Of a stretch of DNA of 64,000 nt, positions 36,975 through 48,500 are shown piece after piece (the first letter of the stretch is position 1; each line of letters begins with the position of its first letter). A program made the translations under genes and the position numbers. The stretch lies in the NCBI GenBank assembly GCA_903813345.2, contig CAIIXF020000004.1, positions 14,143,196 through 14,207,195 on the forward strand, in the 5' to 3' direction. The notes under the pieces are model-generated. The model made no database searches. It was not told the origin of the DNA and saw nothing but the letters and a program-made list of their open reading frames with translations. Origin of the DNA: Owenia fusiformis (lineage: Eukaryota > Annelida > Polychaeta > Sabellida > Oweniidae).

Positions 36975-37279
36975 TATATCATAGATCATAGATATGTAAA
37001 AAATAAAAATATGTTTTGAAAGATGAATTGGTAACAAACGTTTTCGTACACGTGCCATTCTTCACCTTCAGCCCATTTAAAGCACGAAATCCCGTATGAC
37101 GTAATATAACGAAAATGCGCAGATAATTGATTTTTTAAAATTTTAATTCAACTCACATTGACCTTTCTTATTTAGAACGTGTTTAAAGTTCTCATGTTAA
37201 GAAAATAAATATGTGGAAAGGCAATGGTTTAAAGCTTATGAAAATGTCAAAATCATAATTCAGTTTTAAAATAAGATAT

Positions 37280-38325
37280 TGACATGCATTAACGCACATG
37301 TGACATTATCTCTTTTTGTGCGATTCAAACATAAAAATCTCATTACAGTTATACATATGAACCAATCTTAGCCATGCCTTTCTAATAGAAGGAACTAAAT
37401 TTGAATCAAAAAATAATTCTGTGTAAAGATGATTCCCAATAGATATAATAAATGTCAAAAATGTCAAAAAAGAATTATCAAAAATTAAATACTCACACGC
37501 TTTTAAGCACACATGACCTTTTCCAGTTTTGCTCATTTCATTTACCTTGAAAACCAAGGAGACCGAACGCAATTGCTATATACAACCTTGATACGTGTAC
37601 CAGGTCTATAATTGCATTTCTCATGAAAGGAACCAAGCAAAAATTATAAAAATAATTCTATGTTAAGGTGATGCTTCACAAATAATATTAATGTCAAAAA
37701 ATTAATTCATTTCTTCAAAATTAAATACTGACAAGCATTTACGCACACATGACCTTTTCCAGTTTTGCTTATTTCATTTACCTTGAAAACCAAAGAGACT
37801 GGACGCAGTTGCCAAATACTTTTTGGTACGCGTGCCAGGTCTATAATTGCATTTTCTCATGGAAGGAACCAAGCAAAAATTATAAAAATAATTCTATGTT
37901 AAGGTGATGCTTCACAAATAATATTAATGTCGGGTCCAAAATTGCAGTTTATCATGAAAGAAATCGAACAATTATTATAAAAATAATTATGTGAAAAGGT
38001 GATGTTCTTCAGATCATATAAACATCAAAATTGTAATTCATTTATTGAAAGTTTAATATCCACATGCTTTACCGCACACATAACCCCTTCCCTTTTTGTT
38101 CATTTCATCTATCTTAAAAATCAGTGAGCCTGAACTCATTGCTAAATAATTTTTGATATGAGTCAGCTGCAGGTCTAAAATTGCATTTTATCATGGAACA
38201 AAACGAGCAATCATTATGAAAATAATTCGGTGTAAAGGTGATGTTCTAAAGACAATATATATGTCAATTTGATAATTCAGTTACTCAAAATGAAATATCC
38301 ACATAGTTTTACGCACACATGATAA
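37280..38325. repeat. Tandem repeat, about 238 bp, four to five units
   Basis: Units recur at CGCACACATGACC-type words near 37293, 37504, 37743, 38073 and 38311. Each is followed by TTTTCCAGTTTTGCTCATTTC, then CCAGGTCTATAATTGCATTT, then AAAATTATAAAAATAATTCT. One unit near 37920-37990 is truncated. Non-coding. Confidence 0.88.
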
Positions 38326-39035
38326 TTTTACTGAATGACGCTACTTTTTGGATTCAACCATGCATATAACGTCGTAAAATACACATTTCTACCAAAATTA
38401 TGCCCAACCGTTTTCGCAGAAAATGTAACAAATGAAGGCATTTTATCGGAACTGATTGATATTTGGTACTTATAAAATATCGTATTTACTTTAACTTTTA
38501 AGCGATTCAGACATTTAAAAAAATGATGTTTAATCAATGTTAATTTCGCAGGAATGTAGGGTACAAAATGAGTGAAAGTCTCACGTGTTTGATTGCATTT
38601 TACTCCCATTCATGTGCATTTTTCTAACATTAAAATTAGATAGTTCGAAAGAAGAGATCAGTAGAATTCTATCCGCCACTTTCATTTTCAAATGTTTAAA
38701 TGTTTACCATTTCAATGGACCTCATAAAGATGGTAGCCAACGGACCAGAAACAAGTAGTGCGATGACGTCATATATCGCTACACCACTTTGATATAAAGT
38801 TTGGTAAACAACAATGGTTTTTTTCAATGTGCCGTCCTACTGTTAGCGCATTAAAATCGAACAAACAAAAAGCGATACGAGTTTCGCTTCTCAGTTAGAA
38901 GATACGTCATCAAGTTACATATTCAGTTAAGACAAATGTTTTTCGATTTGTATTGAATCGATGACATCATCCAATTAAACAAACTTGTCATTGATTTGAT
39001 AAAAAATTCCAAATAAATACAAGAACACACTCAAA

Positions 39036-39268
39036 CCATCGACAACGTACAGTGACAAAATATACGGATATACACTTTAGCTGTACGTTGTCACGTTTGA
39101 AGTAAAAATTGTGATGTAGGTTTTAAAAAGAATTGGAACACTGCTCAAGAATCTATTATCCTTAGATAATTCTTTAAAAATCTAAGTCACAATTTTTGCT
39201 TCAAACGTGAAAACGTACAGCTAAAATGTACACACGTAAAATTTGTCACCGTACGTTGTCGATGGTTT
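39036..39268. mobile_element. Palindromic MITE, about 233 bp
   Basis: The inverted ends AAACCATCGACAACGTACAG continue as arms of about 80 bp (CTGTACGTTGTCACGTTTGA and complement). The centre is about 60 bp. Target duplication unclear. Non-coding. Confidence 0.85.
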
Positions 39269-39299
39269 AAAGCATATGAAGAAGGGATTCTCTCACAAT

Positions 39300-39484
39300 A
39301 TTCCAGTCATACTTAACATTGCGGCAGTTTCGTCAGTCAACTAGAACTAGTGAATTATAATTTTTGAGAACTTCCCTATATTTTTTCCTTTGAAAGCATC
39401 TGTCAGGAAGTCAAACCTCAGATTCATCTGCAACATTTAGCCTTGAGGACTGTGGTAATATGTGCTCTTTTTGCAACGCTTTTG
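39300..39484 (+). other. Candidate 5' untranslated exon
   Basis: The stretch ends in a consensus donor (GCTTTTG|GTAAGTATTT; last exon base 39484). It lies about 3.1 kb upstream of the carbonic anhydrase start codon, which itself follows an acceptor-like TTTCTGATTCAG ending at 42532. It could be the first non-coding exon of that gene. There is no direct evidence that they join. Confidence 0.25.
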
Positions 39485-40173
39485 GTAAGTATTTAATTCT
39501 TTTATCATGACACATGCATATTCGTTAATTTACTATATTTGCACATAGCATCTTAAGATTATGGCTATTCAAATATTGTAATATTTAATGATGAATGATT
39601 TGAAAGAATTAAAAAATAATTTTTCTTAAGCTTATATTCTTTGAACTGGACCAGGAATATTTTTATACGTTGGAAAAGTTATTTGAAATTCCCGCCAAGG
39701 AACTAATGTAAGTTAATTGTGTATGTGGCGTGTCATGACCCAGTAAATGCCACATAAAGATTCTCGGGAAATTAGGTGACTTCTGTGACTTTGGACAATT
39801 CGGAGGTCATTTGTACTATTAATTGGCCGTTCAAGGTAATATGAAGCACACTAGGATGTGAGTTACGTGTGCATTTACAAAGGTTTTTAAAATGAAGATT
39901 AATTGGTCAGCAGAAAGGAGGAAAAACGGAATGCAGATCGTAAACATGTTTTGTAAACAAACTTTGATCTTGAACTTGGCATGTTGAAAGCAACAATATT
40001 CGCTGTCACGTTTGGATTTTTTCTGCTTCGTAAGGTCTATACATGCACTCGTATGTATTTTAAGGGTATTTAGGTGAATTAGAAAATGAACATTGGACAT
40101 TTGTATTTGTTAGTTGGATATTTTTTTTTTTTAACATTCATGCTAAACCTTGCCATTGGATTGTCATTGTCAG

Positions 40174-41115
40174 TGGGTTTATGAAAAACACCGACCGCTG
40201 ACCACCGACCACCGACCAGTCACTCTCCACAGTTGGGTACATGTGGTCGGTGGTCGGCTGACGGTCTTTTACATAAAGATGAAAAAATGCAAAATTAGAA
40301 GTAAAACTAAAACTGGGAATCCAATGACTATAGTACCTTTACTACATGTAGGTCGTGATTTAAAAACGTATAATTAATCATTTCAAATCACGATGAAAAC
40401 GTTACATCATCGTGGTGTGTAATGTCATATTTTTAAGTGATGTTTCAGCTGTTAGAAGACCAATTTCATCCTGGTTAGTCACTTTGGAAAAAAACGCACG
40501 TAACATTGCATAAGTTCATTCATATGAAACGCAATAACAAAAACACACAAACATCGTCGATGTTGACGTCGTAACGTTATGTTTGATTTCTGAGTTGTTA
40601 AACGTCAACTGGTAAAAACTACATTTGATATGACAAAAAAAGCTTTCTAATGGTGTACTGAAATGGTAAGTCACTTTTAATCCCGATAAGAGAACGCATG
40701 TAACATTATATCGTGTTCAGTATTCAGTAGGCTATGACGATAACAAATCATTTTTGTTTCGAAATTGTTAAATTTCAGTAAAAAATTAGGATAGATTCCC
40801 GTAGAAACGATAGGTTGGTTAATGATAGGTTAGGTTAGGACCTAAGGCAGGACAATTAATCGAGAGGAGACGGTCATGCCCAATTTGTTTGCTTGCCATT
40901 CATTGCAAGGTACAAAATCGGTAAAAACCGTTGCCTAGTCCCAACGATTGACATTCAAAATCAAATTATTAATATTTTAAGGCTACAAATATGTTCGGTC
41001 TTTTACATGATATGGTCGGTCTTTTACACATTTTCTTCAAACCCTGTTTTGAGGCTACCAGTGGAAAACACCGACCGGTTGGTGGTCGGTGGGGTCGGTC
41101 TTTTTCGTAAACCCA
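40174..41115. mobile_element. TIR element with TGGGTTTAYGAAAAA ends
   Basis: The left end TGGGTTTATGAAAAACACCG and the right end complement (with ACGAAAAA and GACCGACC) are inverted. Subterminal regions on both sides are crowded with ACCGACC/GGTCGGT words (40194-40262 and 41007-41101). No coding frame was recognised. The ends resemble those of 41281-41903, so the two probably share a transposase source. Confidence 0.75.
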
Positions 41116-41280
41116 TCTTCAGTCTGTATGTTATCAGCTAGGTCTGTGCCATATCAGGACTTCTCTTTATCTTTAAATTTGTATTTTCTACAGAGAAATC
41201 AAATGGCAATTTTGATAGAAATTCACAATGTAGCATTCAAAATCTTCTGAGAACTTCAAAAATTGCTGAAATTCTAGTAG

Positions 41281-41903
41281 CTCGGGTTTATGTAAAAAAC
41301 CGGATGAGCGGGTGGCTGGGTAACCATGTAATTAACGTTCCTTGCAGGGTTACCAACTTTCAAAGTTGCACATTTGTAGACTACCCTTCAATATTTTTAC
41401 GTTATCATTTTACCAAGAACCTGTAAGAGACTGAATTTCGCAAGTGATAGGTAGTTATTTACACAGTTTACACGTACGCTGACGTTAGTTGCTTGATTTC
41501 TTGTCTGAGTGATTGACAGGATATCAATGATTGTTTTCTATGATGGCGATTTCTACTAGATATTAATCAAATCTGGAAGATTTATGTATGTGTAAATTGA
41601 AACGTTATTCAGTTGCCGTTTTTATCTGCTAATTAGTGTATGATGTACGATACAACGTCAGTTGCTTGATTTATTGCCTCACTGATTGACATTATATTAA
41701 TTTTGTTTGTCGTTTTGCCGGTTGATTTATTGGCGAATAAATTTTGTTGCTTGTTTAGTTGTTTGCTTGATTGGTTGTGTCACTGTTACGTTGATTGGGA
41801 TGTCACTTGGGCGTTTTGAAGCATAAAATTCCTGGCCCTGGTAGGAAGGTAGGGTACCGGCTACCGGGTTACCCGGTCACCTGGTTTTTTACACAAACCC
41901 GAG
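41281..41903. mobile_element. TIR element with CTCGGGTTTATGTAAAAAAC ends
   Basis: Left CTCGGGTTTATGTAAAAAAC and right GTTTTTTACACAAACCCGAG are inverted. The subterminal regions carry GGTAACC/GGGTTACC words in opposite orientation. The interior is AT-rich with repeated TTGCTTGATT words. Non-autonomous. Confidence 0.75.
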
Positions 41904-42159
41904 CAGCTCTCATTCGGAAATCACTGGAAATTTCAAATGCTACTTCATAAACAATCTCTCGCTTGAAAATGCCCTCTCAGTGTTTCAGTTTCAGCCATCA
42001 TGATTCTTTAACGAGTGATAGGTGTTGAGTAAAGGCTGTTCTATCGGACCAGCAAGCCTTTAAAAGAGGTAAGATAGATCCATTGGAATAGGCAGGAAGG
42101 GTTTGTGGGGCTTGTATGAACCCTAACAAGTTCATAAGAAGCAGATGCAGATATATGAT

Positions 42160-42419
42160 TTAACCTCTTGACTACTGAGGAGATTTCTCGCCACCTCAGA
42201 AATGACCTTGAAACCCAAAGTGACGAGAAAATTGCTCTTATTTGAACAATTTTTATCCAATTTACAAAAAAATTGTTTTAAAATGTGTAGAAATGATCTC
42301 TGCCGTCTAATTTTACTGAGTTGAGCATTGTATAGTAATGTAGTAAAATGTCAAAAGTGGCAAAAATGAAAAATTCTCTGGTTTCAACCGATTTTAGAGC
42401 CTGGGATTCAAGAAGTTAA
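42160..42419. mobile_element. Dispersed MITE with TTAACCTCTTG ends, copy 1
   Basis: It begins TTAACCTCTTGACTAC and ends with the near complement CAAGAAGTTAA. It matches 52629-52880 along its length (GAAATGACCTTGAAACC, GTAGTAAAATGTCAAAAG, AGAGCCTGGGATTCAAGA). It lies about 140 bases upstream of the carbonic anhydrase start codon. Confidence 0.8.
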
Positions 42420-42557
42420 ACACAAATGATATATGTCTTCATATTGTCTTGTGTTTCTGTTATTAGGACACAACTATCAGGCTACCACATACATGTACAC
42501 CTCACTCACTTGTATACATTTCTGATTCAGTGTTGGGGATAAAGAACACACGACACA

Positions 42558-45500
42558 ATGCCTGGATTGCAAAAAGTCCTGAAGGGTGTACTACAGTACA
42601 GAGAACTCTTCAAAAGTAAAATGGTGGAAAAACTTGTCCAGATCAGTGAGCACCCACAGGTAAGAAGCCTTTGTTATCATTCGAAAATAAAGCTGAACCT
42701 GCAATACGAGCGGTATCATCAACCATAAGGTTTTACAAAATACCCCCTTCTCTATCTTTGCAAACTTAAAGAGGAAACATCTGTACGCTGTTACATACAT
42801 GTACTGAGCACTACATATTAATTTAAATATGCCGACGGCAGATGTTTTGCTCTTAAAGTCTTTAAAGGTTTTATAAATCAGTCGACTCAGTCTTATGTTA
42901 TCAAATCCTATAACCACTTTAGATTGTGGTCGTTTGCGCAAACCATTGATCAGTCAATGTTTTTACAAAGTTGGAGAAAATACTACGCATTGCACACTTA
43001 AGTGACCAACCTCGATACATTCCTTAATATTTTAGAATTCTTTTAATGTAGTTGAATCGCCAAATGTATGGGTTTATCGGCAGGATGAAGAGACGTTTTT
43101 GATAGCAATAGGTTGCATGTAATATTTAATTTATTTGAACCGTCAGTCCAGTCCCAGCATGCACCAGTCATAAGGGGAATCCCCCTCCAACGAGCATCCG
43201 CCATCTTGGAAAGTGCTTAATATTTCCAATTCAATAACGAAGATCTCTTCGTTCTGCCAATAAACCCATACAATTGGCGGTTCAACTACATATAAAGAAT
43301 TCTTAAATACTCATGATTGTATCGAGGTAGGTCATTTAAAGGTGCAACAATTAGTGCAGGGGGGCAATTCAACGATCAGCGACCAGTGTCAAAATAAATA
43401 TTTAAGTTTGGCTATTTTATCAAGACTAACAGATATTTTCATTATCTACAAAGTGGGACTCCCTTTATAGAAGCTTTGAACTGAATTTACACTTCTTAAT
43501 GCTGAAATTGAGAGTTTATCAATACATTTGAAGAAAATAAGTATGTCAAAGAAGATGTTAAGCCAAATATTGACCTGATAGCTCAAACAAAAATAAAATT
43601 TTTCGAATTTTCTCTCTAGAGTCCTTGTTGCCCCTTTAAGTGTGCAATCCATAGTATTTTCTCCAACTTTGTAAAAACATTGACTTACCAATGATTCTCG
43701 CGTATGACCACAAACTTACTGGGGGTCGTAGGATGCGATAAAGTCTTATGCAGTAGCTGATTTTTTTGGTAAAATATGATGCATTGAATTATCTGTTGAT
43801 AATCTGTTAATAGTCTGTTGTCTGTCAAATATACTCCATTGCATTTTTCATCCATTTTTAAAAAAACACATTAGTATTCATGACACCAGGGGTTCGTTTT
43901 TGTATCGTTCATAGTTATGAATATTCGTAAATCCATTGTTTAATTTGCGAATTTCATAAAGTTACATTTTTGTAAGATTCGTAAAGTTACGAATGATTCA
44001 TAAAATAACCTAAACAGTGATGTCATGCTTGCTTTAGTTCGTAGATTTAATAGATTTCTGACGCTTTGTTATTCCAAATCAGAGAACACAAAAGGCAACT
44101 CTGTGATCAACTTATAAACCTATTTCAATATCTGTTTCAGTGCGAAAACAGACTGCATGTTATCAAATAGATAATAAGCAATAAATGACCCATCAAAAAG
44201 TTACTATGATATCGGGGATTTTGACATTGTTACCTTTATTTTTCACTTCAATTTTATAGTTCCTTTCAAGAAATATATGATCCATTCTTGATGTATTTGG
44301 GCTGATTCTTTCGAGAATTCTTATATCAAAAATAGGTATTATTAGTTCAAACATGTTCCATCTCAGAATTTATTCTAAACATTGATGCAAACCCATGCAT
44401 CTTCATCAGATGAAAAAATGTTGAAACATAATATCATCAATTTAAACTCTGAAATGGAATTTATTTATTTGGAAACTACGCTTTTACAACAGCGGCACAC
44501 AAAATTGGTGCGTCCATTTAAGATACAGTTACATGAAGACAAAAATTTTACTTGGTATTATTTAAGACATTGCTTACTAAGACATTGCTTATTTAAGACA
44601 TTGCTTAAGACAATATAGTTGAAATGCAATTCATCCCTGATATGAACATTCATTGAATAATTATTATTATGTCACCACCAAAAGTGGTGACAAATTGTTA
44701 TGGTCTCCGTTTTTTTGCGACGGCGGTTGGTGGTTGGCGTCCGGCGGTTGGCGTCCGGCGTCCGGCGTCTGTAACAATTTCTTACAACTTCCTATAACTT
44801 AACAAATACTGTTTAGACTGACTTCAATTTTTTCTAAATCATCTACATGTTCTCAGAAGTTCAAATCTGACTTTAGATTTGACATTTGACCTTCAATGAC
44901 CTTCTCAAGGTCAAAAAGGTCTTTTTTCAACTTGCTTCACATTGACTAAATTTTTTTTCAAAATCATCTACATGTTCTCAGAAATTCAAATCTGACTTTA
45001 GATTTGACCTTCAAATCTGACTTTAGATTTGACATTTGACCTTCAATGACCTTCTCAAGGTCAAAAAAGGTCAAAAAGGTCTGTTTTCAACTTGCTTCAA
45101 ATTGACTAATTTTTTTTTCAAAATCATCTACGTGTTCTCAGAAATTCAAATCTGACTTAAGATTTGACTTAAGATTTGACATTTGAGCTTCAATGACCTT
45201 CTCAAGGTCAAAAAAGGTCAAAAAGGTCTGTTTTCAACTTGCTTCAAATTGACTAAAATTTTTTTTCAAAATCATCTACTTGTTCTCAGAAATTCAAATC
45301 TGACTTTAGATTTGACTTAAGATTTGACATTTGACCTTCAATGACCTTCTCAAAGTCAAAAAAGGTCAAAAAGGTCTTATTTCAAATTGCTTCCAATTGA
45401 CTAAATTTTTTTTTCAAAATCATCTACATGTTCTCAGAAATTCAAATCTGGCTTTAGATTTGACATTTGACCTTCAATGACCTTCTCAATGTCAAAAAAG

Positions 45501-48500
45501 GTCAAAAAGGTATTTTTTCATCTTGCTTCAAATTGACTAATTTTTTTTTTCAAAATCATCTACATGTTCTCAGAAATTCAAATATGACTTTAGATTTGAC
45601 TTTAGATTTGACATTTGACCTTCAATGACCTTCTCAAGGTCAAAAAGGTCTTTTTTCAACTTGCTTCAAATTGACTAAAAAAAATTTTCAAAATCATCTA
45701 CGTGTTCTCAGAAATTCAAATCTGACTTTAGATTTGACTTAAGATTTGACATTTGACCTTCAATGACTTTCTCAAAGTCAAAAAAGGTCAAAAAGGTCTT
45801 TTTTCAACTTGCTTCAAATTGACTAAATTTTTTTTTCAAAATCATCTACATGTTCTCAGAAATTCAAATATGACTTTAGATTTGACTTTAGATTTGACAT
45901 TTGACCTTCAATGACCTTCTCAAGGTCAAAAAGGTCTTTTTTCAACTTGCTTCAAATTGACTAATTTTTTTTTTCAAAATCATCTACATGTTCTCAGAAA
46001 TTCAAATCTGACTTTAGATTTGACTTAAGATTTGACATTTGACCTTCAATGACCTTCTCAAAGTCAAAGAAGGTCAAAAAGGTCTGTTTTCAACTTGCTT
46101 CAAATTGACCAAATTTTTTTCAAAATCATCTACATCTTTTCAGAAGTTCAAATTTGACTTTACAAGTTCTCAGAAGTTCAAATCTGTCTTTAGATTTGAC
46201 CTTTGACCTTCAATGACCTTCTCAAGGTCAAAAAGGTCTTTTTTCAACTTGCTTCAAATTGACTAATTTTTTTAAAATCATCTACATGTTCTCAGAAGTT
46301 CAAATCTGACTTAAGATTTGACATTTGACCTTCAATGACCTTTTCAAGGTCAAAAAGGTCTTTTTTCAACTTGCTTCAAATTTACTTAATTTTTTTTCAA
46401 AATCATCTACATGTTTTCAGAAGTTCAAATCTGACTTTTGCATTTGACATTTGACCTTCAATGACCTTCTCAATGTCAAAAAAAGTCAAACAGGTATTTT
46501 TTCAACTTGCTTCAAATTGACGGAATTTTTTTTTCAAAATCATCTACATGTTCTCAGAAGTTCAAATCTGACTTAAGATTTGTGTGCAACTAGTTTTAAC
46601 TTGCTTCAGATTGAACAATTTCTTTTTTCAAAATCATCTACAAGATCCCAGAAGCTCAAATCTTCAAAAACCTTCTTAAGGTCAAAAGGTATTTTCCAAC
46701 TTGCTTTAAATTGACCAAATTGTTTTAGGTGGTGACATTTTGTCATGTTAATGCCTTGTATTCTGTATGCATTATCTTTAATATTCAACCTATTTCATTT
46801 TATTACTCCTACAACTTTAGAACAACATGGTGAGACATTTGACCTTATAAGAATGGCATTTCTGCAAGTACTAAACAAAGGGTGACACAAAAATAGAATC
46901 CTCTGTTCACCATGTGCTTTTACTGTATTTCCTATTTTAGAATTCTTGCTTTTTCAGGCAATTAACCTCCTTTTAAACCTGAGAGACAAGATTTTGGAAT
47001 AACTCTCAATTATGTTGATATTCAGTATCCAAACAAGCAAGTTAAAAACGATTTATTTTTACAAAAAGAGGGTTACACTTTTGTGTTCACTCAAGCTTTA
47101 TGAAAGAAAATGATTTATCTGCTTAACAGTGTTACTGTATTCTTTGCTTTCAGTAGGGATCATAACAGAATTTAAATGGCTTTTCTGTGAATTTGTTTCC
47201 AATATTTAATCTACACATTGTTAGAACGACCAGGTGTTGTACCCCATTGAAAATCTATAAAGTGCATGTTGTCCCCGCTGAAATCAGGAGTGCACTAACG
47301 TAGCTAAGCTATTCTTTTTAGGGTTAGGGTTTAGCTAGGCTTAGGTGATATAGGGTTAAGGGCTGAAATATCTTTGGCCATCTTTGCTTGCAGTATAACA
47401 GTCGTAACCTGTTCAATATCTGTGTTCACCCTGTCAAAATACTGAAATGTTTGGATATTTTGAACATACTTGGGGAGATCAATGACTTATAAAGGGTGTG
47501 AGCTAACTTTGTTTCAAAGTAAACCATTAAGATATGTATTGTGTGACTCATTGTATTTTCAATATGGATGATGTTTAATAAAGGGAGCCACACATACATC
47601 TTGCATGTTTATCCATTGTAAATATTTCAAAGCATGTGACACTGTCTAGTGACGATTTTGCTATTAGGTGGCTATTTTCAAAAAGGGCAGGCAAGGCTTT
47701 TTAATGGGATTGCTTGGCCTTGGCATTGCTGTTATACAGTATAGCGCCGTTAAAGATATTCTCCGCTCATATGTTTAGATTGTCTACTTTTTGCATGAAG
47801 AAGTGTTCAAACATAACATTATCATGGATAGGGTACAATGTACTTTTTGGCTCACATAGTGAGCCTATGGGATTGACCAGGCGTCCGTCCATCCATTGGC
47901 CCGTCCGTCCGTCGTATGTTGGTCCGTCCGTCCATCAACATTGGCCGCACAAATTAAAACTGCTATTCGGATTGAGTCATATCCACATTCATTTTATGCA
48001 TATCCATAATGCCTATTTGACCTATCATCGCCATTTCCCAAGTTCGCCCGGTTTCTGAGAAATTGCTGATTTTGATGTCAAAAAGTCAAATTTTCTGTAA
48101 ATACTAGACACTTTGTTGAAGTAGAACTTTCAAATATCTTGTAGTAGATGCTGTATATGCAACTTATGTCCTCTGAAGATTTCAAAGCACTTGGAATTAC
48201 ATTTTTTGATGTTTACTCTATAAAATTTGACAAAAAGTAGGACTTATTTGGTAGTTTAGAGAATACAACACCAAGAAAATGCATGCTGGTGGCTCCCAGA
48301 GGGTATACACATTTTTCACCAAGTGCTTTTTTCATCTCCAATCAAATTGCAGGATTCGATCACGTGAACAATCATGGGCACATGCTCTCTCAGTGCTGCG
48401 CATGCGCAGAGTTAAATTTGAAATCGTGGGAATGGCGTTTACATCAGTTCAACATCGTCATTTCAAACCTACGGTAATACTATTGAAGTTACTCGATCCA

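Noticed and set aside
44671-46756. Possible CRISPR-like array
   Set aside because: Units are contiguous, diverged satellite repeats without unique spacers, in a eukaryotic intron.
47318-47335. TTTAGGGTTAGGGTTTAG as a telomeric relic
   Set aside because: Only about two TTAGGG units; too short to support an interstitial telomere.
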